A stretch of DNA of 40,391 nt from QHWK01 sp035315685 (GTDB lineage Bacteria > Acidobacteriota > Vicinamibacteria > Vicinamibacterales > CAVVIG01). The DNA is taken from NCBI GenBank assembly GCA_035315685.1, contig DATFXR010000083.1, positions 1 through 40,391 on the forward strand. The letters run 5' to 3'. Below, in pieces: positions 31,574 to 39,063 of this stretch. Each line of letters starts with the position of its first letter. Position 1 is the first letter of the stretch. The translations under genes and the position numbers were made by a program. The notes below the pieces were generated by a model. That model was not told the DNA's origin. It worked only from the letters and a program-made list of their open reading frames with translations, and searched no databases.

Positions 31574-31719
31574 AAATTCGGGATGTATGCGACGCGACTT
31601 CGACGGATTGACCGAACCCGGTCCGGCACTTTCTCAATTTGTGAACTAGGCTGGTCAGCCGCGGCGAGACGGTGCGAAATACGTAACGGTCCCCTTACCA
31701 AACCGAACATTTACGCGTT

Positions 31720-31734
31720 TGGCATGGCCTCTGC
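31720..31734 (+). promoter_or_regulatory. Candidate -24/-12 element before the plus-strand GT2
   Basis: TGGCAT-N5-CTGC, one mismatch to the RpoN core. The predicted transcript start (~31746) coincides with the annotated GTG, which would require either a leaderless message or a start at GTG 31770. Weak on its own. Confidence 0.3.
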
Positions 31735-31745
31735 TGTAATGGCGG

Positions 31746-32813
31746 GTGGTGCGAACCATCTTGCCCCGGGTGCAACTGTCGGTCGTCATGAGCACCTACA
31801 ACCGTGGTGAGCTCCTTGCCGACGCCGTCCGGAGCATACTGGCTCAACAGCACGCCGATACGCCGGAATTCGAATTGATTGTCGTGGACAACAATTCCAC
31901 CGACGGCACTCGAGAGGTGATCGAGCGATTCGAGGCGCTCGACGCGCGCGTGCGCTACGTCTTCGAACCGCAGCAGGGATCGTCGTACGGCCGGAACGCC
32001 GGCATTCGCGCCGCTCGTGCGCCGCTCATTGCGTTCACCGACGACGACGTGAGGGCGCAGCCGGACTGGCTGGCGTCCATCGTCCGCGCATTCGACGAGC
32101 ATCCCGACGCGGACGTCGTCGGCGGACGGGTGCTGCCGATCTGGCCCGCGACGCCACCTCAGTGGCTGACGCGCAATCACTGGACGCCGTTGGCGCTCGT
32201 CGACTACGGCGATTTGCCGGTCGCCGTCAACGCGAACCACCCCATCTGTCTGGTGACTGCAAACTGTTCGTTCCGCCGTCGCATATTCGACGCGGTCGGA
32301 CTGTTTGCGCCCGAGTTCGGCCTCGGCAAGGACGGCATCCTCGGCTCGGTCGAGGACCAGGAACTCCAGCTGCGGGTCATGCGCGCCCGTCGCCGCGTTC
32401 TCTACGACCCGCGAATCATCGTCCACGCCGAGATCCAGCCGAACCGTCTGCAGCGGGACTATCACCGTCGCTGGCACAGCGGGCACGGGCACTTTCATGC
32501 GCTTTTGCGTTCCGAGGACATGGAACAGACACGCGTCGGCACCTTGTTCGGTGTTCCGGCGCATCTGTATCGGCAGGCCGTCGGCGACCTCATCGGGTGG
32601 GCACGCGCGGTCGTGACTCGTGCGCCCGAGCGAGCCTTCCAGCATGAGCTTCGCCTTCGGTTCTTTTCATCGTTCTTCAAGACGCGCCGGCGTGAGTTCG
32701 CGAAGAGGCCGTTCCACGAACGGCTGCGGGAGTTCCGACGACTCCTTCCCATCCCGCGGCGCGGGCCGGTCACGACGCCGGCGAGGCGTACACGCGTGGC
32801 GGGCGGGAAGTGA
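31746..32813 (+). CDS. Glycosyltransferase family 2
   Basis: 355 residues. VQLSVVMSTYNR and FELIVVDNNSTDG, then AFTDDDVRAQPDWLA (DxD), and GSVEDQELQLRVMRA with the ED motif. The middle block RNHWTPLALVDYGD resembles SRHWPPLAILDYGD in the GT2 fusion at 19901 and HWAVLALQDYGD in the GT2 at 28576. Together with the gene at 34027 they form one local subfamily. Start GTG 31746 is used; GTG 31770 (giving MQLSVV) is equally plausible. The stop overlaps the next start (GTGA). Confidence 0.9.
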   Translation: MVRTILPRVQLSVVMSTYNRGELLADAVRSILAQQHADTPEFELIVVDNNSTDGTREVIERFEALDARVRYVFEPQQGSSYGRNAGIRAARAPLIAFTDDDVRAQPDWLASIVRAFDEHPDADVVGGRVLPIWPATPPQWLTRNHWTPLALVDYGDLPVAVNANHPICLVTANCSFRRRIFDAVGLFAPEFGLGKDGILGSVEDQELQLRVMRARRRVLYDPRIIVHAEIQPNRLQRDYHRRWHSGHGHFHALLRSEDMEQTRVGTLFGVPAHLYRQAVGDLIGWARAVVTRAPERAFQHELRLRFFSSFFKTRRREFAKRPFHERLREFRRLLPIPRRGPVTTPARRTRVAGGK

Positions 32814-34030
32814 CACTCGACGGGATCGTGCCGCCGCTGATTCGCGCGGCGCGTCGACTGGACACGCGATGGCATCGGGCAATGTGGCCCGAGGCGCGCG
32901 CGGTCGTCTTTGACGCGCGCAGCGCGATGGAATACGGAATGATGGCGCCGGTCCATCGCCGCCTGTCGACGGATTGCCGCGTGACGAGCGCGCTCGTGTC
33001 GAGCGCGCGCCCTGATCGCGCACGCGAAATCTTCCGCGAGGCGCCACGCGAGGCACCCGTGCTCACGCCTCGCCAGGCGATGATGCGGCACTTCGATGCG
33101 TACGTCGCCGCCGACTTCGTCTGGGCCGCGTTGCCGCGCGGTACCTGCCGCGTCCAGATGTTCCACGGCGTCTCCGGCAAGTTCAGTCGCGAGTACGACC
33201 GGCCGGGCGTGTCGATGCGGCAATGGGATCGCCTGTTCTTCATCAACCGCCGGCGCATGCTGAACTACATCTCGAGTGGGGCCGTCGACCGCGACAGCCC
33301 TGCCATTCGCCTCGTGGGCATGCCGAAGAGCGATTGTCTGGTGAACGGCAGCCTGAGCCGCGACAGCGTTCTCGCCGCCAACCGGATGGACCCGTCCGCA
33401 ACCACCGTCTTGTACGCTCCGACGTGGACGCGCTTTTCGTCGCTCAACGCGATGGGTGAGGAGCTGGTCGCGCGGCTCATCGACGCCCGATACCGCGTCC
33501 TCGTCAAACTGCACGATCTGTCGCTCGATTCGGCGTACGTCAACTCTGGAAGCGTGGACTGGGTCGCGCGGCTCGCGCCAATCCTGGCGAGGGGAGACGG
33601 CCACCTCATCACGTCTGCGGATGCGTCGCCGTGGCTCGTGGCGGCGGATGTGCTCGTTACCGACCATAGCTCGATCGGATTCGAGTATCTGCTGCTCGAT
33701 CGTCCTCTCATTCGCATCGCCCTGCCCGAGCTCGTGTCGAGCGCGGACATCGGACGGGAATACGTCGAGCTCATCGGCGCCGTGTCGACGACAGTGGAGA
33801 GCGCCGCCGCCGTCCTGCCGGCGGTGGAACGTTCGCTCGCCGATCCTGACCGGCTCTCCCACGCACGCCGTGTACTTGCGGCTGACTTGTTTCATGCTCC
33901 AGGTCGGGCGACGGAACGCGCAATCGACGAACTGTACGCGGTGATGGAGCTCGAACTCCCGGTCCGCGTCCAGCCGCCCTCGCCGGCGCGCGCGACGCTC
34001 GCATCCTGCCGGCGCGCGATCTCCCGATGA
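32810..34030 (+). CDS. CDP-glycerol glycerophosphotransferase (TagB/TagF)-like protein
   Basis: 406 residues. The family moves glycerol-phosphate (or ribitol-phosphate) from a CDP donor onto a polysaccharide or teichoic-acid acceptor. Recognisable blocks: RVQMFHGVSGKF (acceptor loop with the conserved His), TTVLYAPTWTRF, then HLITSADASPWLVAADVLVT followed by DHSSIGFEYLLLDRP. These last fit the family signature of a donor-binding Asp-x-Ser-Ser-x-x-x-[DE]. The GTG start overlaps the upstream TGA by 4 bases, and the stop overlaps the next ATG by 4 bases, so translation is coupled on both sides. It suggests phosphodiester substituents on the polymer, but related proteins can have other substrates. 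Confidence 0.85.
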   Translation: MTLDGIVPPLIRAARRLDTRWHRAMWPEARAVVFDARSAMEYGMMAPVHRRLSTDCRVTSALVSSARPDRAREIFREAPREAPVLTPRQAMMRHFDAYVAADFVWAALPRGTCRVQMFHGVSGKFSREYDRPGVSMRQWDRLFFINRRRMLNYISSGAVDRDSPAIRLVGMPKSDCLVNGSLSRDSVLAANRMDPSATTVLYAPTWTRFSSLNAMGEELVARLIDARYRVLVKLHDLSLDSAYVNSGSVDWVARLAPILARGDGHLITSADASPWLVAADVLVTDHSSIGFEYLLLDRPLIRIALPELVSSADIGREYVELIGAVSTTVESAAAVLPAVERSLADPDRLSHARRVLAADLFHAPGRATERAIDELYAVMELELPVRVQPPSPARATLASCRRAISR

Positions 34031-34968
34031 ACGAGATGCGGCTCGACGTGTTGATCGCGACGTACAACCGCGCGGAGCTGTTGACGCGCGCGCTCGAGAG
34101 CCTCGCGACGGCCGATCGACCGAGTGGCATGGTGGTGACGGTCACGGTGATCGACAACCGCTCGACCGACGATACAAAGGGCGTCGTCGAATCATTCGTC
34201 ACGCGTTTCGACGGCCGGCTTCAGTACCTCTACGAATCCCGGGCCGGCCGATCGCACGCGCTCAACCGCGGCATCGCCGCCACCTCAGGCGACCTCGTGG
34301 GCATGATCGATGACGACGAGGAGGTGGATCGGCGCTGGTTGCTCACGATCGCGAAGGCGTTCGAGGATCCGGCGACCGATTTCATCGGCGGACCATATGT
34401 GCCCCGGTGGGGAGCCGAACGGCCGGCGTGGCTTGGCACCGCCTACAAGGCCGCCGTCGGCTGGGTCGATAGTGGCCCGGGCGTCCGGCAGTACGGACCC
34501 GGGTTCGACGGCATGCTCATGGGCGGCAATGCGATCGTCCGACGGTCGGTATTGAATAGCGTCGGTTCGTACTCCACCGATCTCGGCCGCTCGTCGGACG
34601 GGCGGCTTCTGTCCTGTGAGGACCGGGATATGTTCAACCGGCTGCTGGCGGCTGGCGCGAAGGGATTTTATCGGCCCGACCTCGTGATCTTTCACTACGT
34701 GCCGCCAGACCGTCTCACCAAGCGATATTTTCGACGGTGGTCGTTCTGGCACGGAGTGTCACTTGGTCTGCTCGACCGGCGACAGCCTGCGCCCGTGCCG
34801 TACCTGCTCGGCGTGCCCCGCTACATGATCGGCGTCGCCGTCCGGGCGGCACTTGATACCGCGCGGCGAGTCTTCCGGCGCCAGGAGCCGGCCCGGACGT
34901 TCAAGAACGAGCTTGCCTGGTGGGATCTGCTCGGCTTCGTCTACGGCAAGCACGTGTATCGCAGCTGA
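34027..34968 (+). CDS. Glycosyltransferase family 2
   Basis: 313 residues. LDVLIATYNR and VTVIDNRSTDDT, MIDDDEEVDRRWL (DxD), then SCEDRDMFNRLLAAG with the ED motif. The C-terminal RLTKRYFRRWSFWHG and LLGVPRYMIGVAV match the GT2 at 28576. ATG overlaps the TagF-like stop (ATGA). It is the last gene of the plus-strand transferase run. The next gene, 154 bp downstream, has its own ribosome-binding site. Confidence 0.9.
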   Translation: MNEMRLDVLIATYNRAELLTRALESLATADRPSGMVVTVTVIDNRSTDDTKGVVESFVTRFDGRLQYLYESRAGRSHALNRGIAATSGDLVGMIDDDEEVDRRWLLTIAKAFEDPATDFIGGPYVPRWGAERPAWLGTAYKAAVGWVDSGPGVRQYGPGFDGMLMGGNAIVRRSVLNSVGSYSTDLGRSSDGRLLSCEDRDMFNRLLAAGAKGFYRPDLVIFHYVPPDRLTKRYFRRWSFWHGVSLGLLDRRQPAPVPYLLGVPRYMIGVAVRAALDTARRVFRRQEPARTFKNELAWWDLLGFVYGKHVYRS

Positions 34969-35122
34969 CCTCTGCGGCGGCGCAAGCAAGATCCTTCGAG
35001 TGAAAGCCACCCCGACAAAGGCGACTACAATTCCAGGTCGCGCATGGGCCGCCGGCGGCAGCGCGACGAAAACCATCGTCGTGGCGCCGGTGCCTGGAGT
35101 CGCACGTTACGAGGATTCATCA

Positions 35123-35803
35123 ATGTCTGTGACCTTCAACGTGTTCGTCAAGAGCGACGCCGGCTCTCCTGTGGCCGGCGCCAGGGTGACCGCGCTCAGT
35201 CGCAATCAGCTCATCGACCCGCCAACGCGTTACACGAGCGGCGACGGCGGCGCGAATCTGTATTTTCAGGGCCCCGAGATCAGTCCCGCGGCCGCAGTGA
35301 CTCTGCTGGTCGACGCGGCGGGATATGCGCCGTGGTGCTCGCAGGACCAGCCGGTTTCGCTCGGCACCGCCGACGTGAACTACGCCATCGTGCTGCGTTC
35401 GATCGCGCCGCCGGCGCCGGCCCCTGCGCATTCGCCTGCGCCGAGTCAGGGTAGTGGAACCGGCGCCGCCTGGCGGCAGTGCGCGTCGCAGCCTGGCACG
35501 TCGCTGGTGCAGTGCATCATCGCCGCCATCAATCCGGCGCACACCGTCGAAGGCGCGTTCGAAGTGACGAAGCGCGTCGCGTGGCAACTGCGCGATCAAG
35601 GGTTCGGCCTGTTGCGCAAGGACGGCGGCGACAACATCGTCGCGTGGAAGGGGCGGAGTTTCTCCGCGTCGCGGGTCTGTTACAGGGACGGTCACATCTA
35701 CAAGGTGCTGACTGATGTCCCAACCACCAACGGGCCCTCGTGGCAGGACAATCAGTTCGTCGATGTCGGACTCTACGTGCCGGCAATCGACCCGGACAGT
35801 TAA
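35123..35803 (+). CDS. Ig-like/CarboxypepD_reg-type domain protein of unknown function
   Basis: 226 residues. N-terminal beta-sandwich about 3-95 (VTFNVFVKSDAGSPVAGARV) of the carboxypeptidase-regulatory or CnaB-like type. Pro/Ala/Ser linker about 98-115 (APPAPAPAHSPAPS). Then a C-terminal domain of about 110 residues with Cys and Trp residues (WRQCASQPG, VAWQLRDQGFGLLRK, GGDNIVAWKGRSF) that I do not recognise. No signal peptide is seen, which is odd for this kind of domain. ATG 35123 has GAGGA seven bases upstream; the open frame extends left to 34853 across the GT2 gene without support. Convergent with the flippase gene, 34 bases away. Confidence 0.75.
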   Translation: MSVTFNVFVKSDAGSPVAGARVTALSRNQLIDPPTRYTSGDGGANLYFQGPEISPAAAVTLLVDAAGYAPWCSQDQPVSLGTADVNYAIVLRSIAPPAPAPAHSPAPSQGSGTGAAWRQCASQPGTSLVQCIIAAINPAHTVEGAFEVTKRVAWQLRDQGFGLLRKDGGDNIVAWKGRSFSASRVCYRDGHIYKVLTDVPTTNGPSWQDNQFVDVGLYVPAIDPDS

Positions 35804-35837
35804 CGTTTCGAGTGAGAGGAGGACGTGCCGCTGGCGG

Positions 35838-37454
35838 TCACGCCGCCGCTGGAACGCGTGGCCGGCGAGCGACGATCGCCAGCAGTTTCGTCCAGTAGAA
35901 ACGGCGCTCCTCCGTCCCCATCGCGAGACCGACGAATAGCCCGGCGTACAACAGGCCTCCCGCGGCAAGATAGGCCGCCACTTCGAACAGGCTTGTCGGA
36001 GGCACGCGCTGTCCAAGCCGCAGCGCGGCGGTCATGATCACGGCCGGCCACGTGGCGGGCCAGATCGCCTGCGCCAGCGGTGTGCGCACACGAACGTGTA
36101 CACGCCGGCATGCAGCGGGGTAAAGGATGAACAGGCTCGACGCCGTCACCGGAATCAACGTGCCGAGCGCGACGCCGAGCAACCCGAGCCATCGTACGAG
36201 CGCGATGCTCAGCAACACGTTGACGGCAGCCGTCGCGGCGTTGGTGTAAGTGAGCAGCCGATGTTCACCGGCTCCCCTGAGAATGAGGTTCGCTGAGGCG
36301 GTGATGTTTCGCACCAGGACGATCGTCAGCATGATCTGCAGCGGCAGAACGCTGGCGGTGAACTGGCTCCCGACCCAGCGCCTGATCAGCGGGTCGGCCA
36401 GCGTGATGAGCCCGAGACACAGTGGCGCCGCAAGCGCCAGCGACAGCTTCGTGCCCTGGATCAGGATCAACTGCAGCTGATCGTGACGTTCGGTCGCGTC
36501 GCTGTCGACGACAGCCGGGAACAACGCGCCGTTCAACTGACTGGTGAGCTGCTGTGCAAGCTGCGTGAGCCGCTGTCCGACGGTCCACAGCGCGATCGCG
36601 CTCGTGTCGAGCATCGCGCCGATCACCATCGTGTCCGACGAGTAGTTCAGCTTCGCCGACCAGTCCAGTACGGCCATGTAAACGCTGAAGACAGTGACCT
36701 CTCGCAGCCGTGCGCGCCGGAACAGCGACGGCCGCACGCGCAGCCCGGGGAAGACTCTGTACGCATTCCACACGAACAGTCCGAGGAACGCCATCCGCAC
36801 GGCCGTCGTCGAGGCCACGAGCGTCACCAGGGTGTGGCCTGTCGCGAGCACCGTTACGTTGACGATCGCGACGACGATACTCAGGCAGATGCTGACGGCG
36901 TTGTTGCGATAGAACCGCTGAAATCCGTATACGACGGCGCCGAAGACGGAAATCGGCAGCTGCACGCTGAGATACGCTCCGATGATGAACAGCAGCCGGC
37001 GCGCCGTGTCGGCCTGCCCGGAGTCGAGGTGAAAGAGCGAACCAACCTGCCAGGCGATGACCGCGGTGACGACGAAGCACAGGCCGCCCAGCGCCGTGAA
37101 CACCGTGCCGATGGTGCTGACGACTTCGTTCAACGCAGCGTGGTCACGCCACGCGCGGTACTGCGCGACGAACTTGACCAGCGCGCCGCTGTAACCGAGG
37201 TCGAGTACGCCGAAAAACCAGGTGATCGAGGTCGTGAGGGCCCAGAGGCCGTAGGCAGCTTTGCCGAGGTGCGCCACGTTGAATGGCAGCACCATCAGGC
37301 CGATGAGGCCATCGACGAAGATCGCGATATAGCGCGTGCTGACGTTCCGCGCGACGAGCTCGACCGTACGATCGGGAGGTCCCCATACGGTCGGGTCCAG
37401 CGTACGGTTCATCGCGTCGTCCGGCGACGGTTCGGCGATGCCGTCAGCGGTCAC
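35838..37454 (-). CDS. wzx: Oligosaccharide flippase, Wzx/MOP family
   Basis: 538 residues, about 12-14 hydrophobic segments. It begins after a soluble ~35-residue N-terminus and opens NVSTRYIAIFVDGLIGLMVL. GLWALTTSITWFFGVLDLGY is typical of the polysaccharide_synt/MATE-like exporters that flip undecaprenyl-linked repeat units across the inner membrane. GTG 37454 overlaps the polymerase stop (GTGA); ATG 37412 (MNRTLDPTVW) is an alternative. Adjacency to a Wzy-type gene supports a Wzx/Wzy-dependent route. Substrate specificity is not readable. Confidence 0.9.
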   Translation of the reverse strand: MTADGIAEPSPDDAMNRTLDPTVWGPPDRTVELVARNVSTRYIAIFVDGLIGLMVLPFNVAHLGKAAYGLWALTTSITWFFGVLDLGYSGALVKFVAQYRAWRDHAALNEVVSTIGTVFTALGGLCFVVTAVIAWQVGSLFHLDSGQADTARRLLFIIGAYLSVQLPISVFGAVVYGFQRFYRNNAVSICLSIVVAIVNVTVLATGHTLVTLVASTTAVRMAFLGLFVWNAYRVFPGLRVRPSLFRRARLREVTVFSVYMAVLDWSAKLNYSSDTMVIGAMLDTSAIALWTVGQRLTQLAQQLTSQLNGALFPAVVDSDATERHDQLQLILIQGTKLSLALAAPLCLGLITLADPLIRRWVGSQFTASVLPLQIMLTIVLVRNITASANLILRGAGEHRLLTYTNAATAAVNVLLSIALVRWLGLLGVALGTLIPVTASSLFILYPAACRRVHVRVRTPLAQAIWPATWPAVIMTAALRLGQRVPPTSLFEVAAYLAAGGLLYAGLFVGLAMGTEERRFYWTKLLAIVARRPRVPAAA

Positions 37455-38935
37455 GCCACCACACGCGCGGTTCGTCGGGAGAACCCGTTCGCACGCACGG
37501 CCGCGTCATTCGCGCCTCCGACGATGGCCCGCGCCGCCTTCAGCCGGACGCGGGCGTGCTCGCGCACCGCGACGATGAGCGCAAGCAGGTAATAGAACGT
37601 CCAGCTGTACGCTACGGATGAGAACATCGCACAGATGAACCAGCCGGCCAGCCCGGCTGACATCGCGGCGGTGTACCCGGCCAATATCCGGCGATCGGTG
37701 TCGCTCAAGACCGCACGAAGCGGGTCAGGCATCCAATTCTTCCGGGGGCGCGCGAGCAGGCGCCTGGTAGTGGCGGCCGCGATCGCACCGCGGACGATGA
37801 GGAACGAAAACACCACCAGGCCCAGGATACCCGTCTCCGCCGCCACCTGGATCAGGGCGTTGTGCGTCTCGCGCCAGCGTTCTCTTCGTCCGGGTGGGTT
37901 GTAGTTCTTGAACTGGCCCGCACCAACGCCGGTCAACGGAAACGCCATGAAGGTGTCGATGCCCTCCGCGATCAACTCCCGTCGCGCCTCGCTCGACCCG
38001 GTGTACTTCGTCCTGTCCTCCTCCTCATTGAAGATCGAGGACATGCGATCCCAGAACGTCGTCGGCAGGAACGGCGTGGCCAGGAGCACGCCGCCGAGCG
38101 CCATGGCGGCAAAGCCAGGGCGGATCTGGCGCCCGAGAAAGAGCATCGCGACGAGAATGCCGCCGAGGCCGAGCGCGCCGCCACGGGACTTGGTGAAGAC
38201 GATGGTCGCGAGCATCAGGACGACGATGAACGCCGCGGTCAGGCGCCGCAGCGTCGAATGCCGGGTGCTCAGCGCAATCATCAACGCGACCGGCAGATAC
38301 GTCACCATGTTCAGCGCCAGATCGTTGGGGTTGCCGAAGATTCCGCCGACCGCGCCGTAGACCCGGCCGTCTTCCACGAGGTTCACGCCGCGGGCATAGT
38401 CGAAGACCGCGCGCGCGGCGATGTAGCCACTGCACATCAGAATCAGCCACGTGAGCTGTTCGATCCGCTTCACCGAGGTGAGCGTGTTCATCATCAGGAT
38501 GAAGACCACGACGATCTTGAGGTAGTCCTCGAGGACTTCGAACACGCCGCCGGGCCAGATCGAGAACGGCAGGGTGGCGGCGATGACGCCCCCGAATGCG
38601 AACAGGGCCACTGTTTCAATGGTGATGCGAAACACCGACAGGTTTCGTGAAAACCGGTGCACGAGCATCGGTGCGATCCCGATGAGGGCGCAGACCTCGG
38701 CGAGGTGAAATGGCGTGAGCGCCTTGAACGTATCCTGCGGCCGCAGCAGCAGCACCGCCGTGAACGCAATCAGCCCCTTGTAGCCCCAATCGCGCGGTTC
38801 GGCGAACAGCGCGGTGGCGAACGTGGGCCGCGTGTCGGCGGCAAGCGCCGCGTCGATGGCCTGCTGGCTCGGCACGATGCCGCGGCCAAAGTTGAAGGCG
38901 AGCCGTTCCTTCGGGGTCACCATCTCTACCGCCAT
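37451..38935 (-). CDS. O-antigen ligase / Wzy-type polymerase
   Basis: About 494 residues, about 10-12 hydrophobic segments. VYGAVGGIFGNPNDLALNMV and RGGALGLGGILVAMLFLGRQ, then a large periplasmic loop (MSSIFNEEEDRTKYTGSS). GVGAGQFKNY, followed by RWRETHNALIQVAAETG, is the Wzy_C/WaaL-type signature with Arg and His residues. It polymerises repeat units or ligates polymer to an acceptor in the periplasm. ATG 38935 (MAVEMVTPKERL) is used; ATG 38923 and an open frame to 38983 exist. The start lies at the end of the 45-codon ORF described next, indicating coupling. The stop overlaps the flippase start. Confidence 0.9.
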   Translation of the reverse strand: MAVEMVTPKERLAFNFGRGIVPSQQAIDAALAADTRPTFATALFAEPRDWGYKGLIAFTAVLLLRPQDTFKALTPFHLAEVCALIGIAPMLVHRFSRNLSVFRITIETVALFAFGGVIAATLPFSIWPGGVFEVLEDYLKIVVVFILMMNTLTSVKRIEQLTWLILMCSGYIAARAVFDYARGVNLVEDGRVYGAVGGIFGNPNDLALNMVTYLPVALMIALSTRHSTLRRLTAAFIVVLMLATIVFTKSRGGALGLGGILVAMLFLGRQIRPGFAAMALGGVLLATPFLPTTFWDRMSSIFNEEEDRTKYTGSSEARRELIAEGIDTFMAFPLTGVGAGQFKNYNPPGRRERWRETHNALIQVAAETGILGLVVFSFLIVRGAIAAATTRRLLARPRKNWMPDPLRAVLSDTDRRILAGYTAAMSAGLAGWFICAMFSSVAYSWTFYYLLALIVAVREHARVRLKAARAIVGGANDAAVRANGFSRRTARVVA

Positions 38936-39063
38936 ACCCTTCGCCGCATCAGCACCGACAGCAGGCCGACGACGGCGGAACAATTCATCACGATGAAGGT
39001 GAACGCGACGCGCGCCATGCGATCGACGACCGATGACCGGCGCAACGATCTGCGATCAGGCAT
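38926..39063 (-). CDS. 45-residue membrane ORF resembling a detached GT2 tail
   Basis: The product has a basic N-terminus (MPDRRSLRRSSVVDRMARV), then a single hydrophobic helix (AFTFIVMNCSAVVGLLSVLM) and a basic end (RRRVWR). This resembles the last transmembrane segment plus W-rich tail of processive GT2 enzymes (VMNxAAxxGL...W-type). Its ATG overlaps the stop of the GT2 upstream (ATGCCTGA), and its TAG lies just past the polymerase start. Either a coupled small membrane protein, or the true C-terminus of the GT2 separated by a frameshift between about 39122 and 39063. Confidence 0.55.
   Translation of the reverse strand: MPDRRSLRRSSVVDRMARVAFTFIVMNCSAVVGLLSVLMRRRVWR

Noticed and set aside
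31500..31637. Longer N-terminus for the PLD protein from 31637
   Set aside because: The extra residues are Arg/Ser-rich and would bury the signal peptide that begins at 31499.
35259..35282. NLYFQG in the Ig-like protein, resembling a TEV protease site
   Set aside because: A chance hexapeptide in a beta-strand of a natural-looking domain. No tag, vector or cloning context surrounds it.
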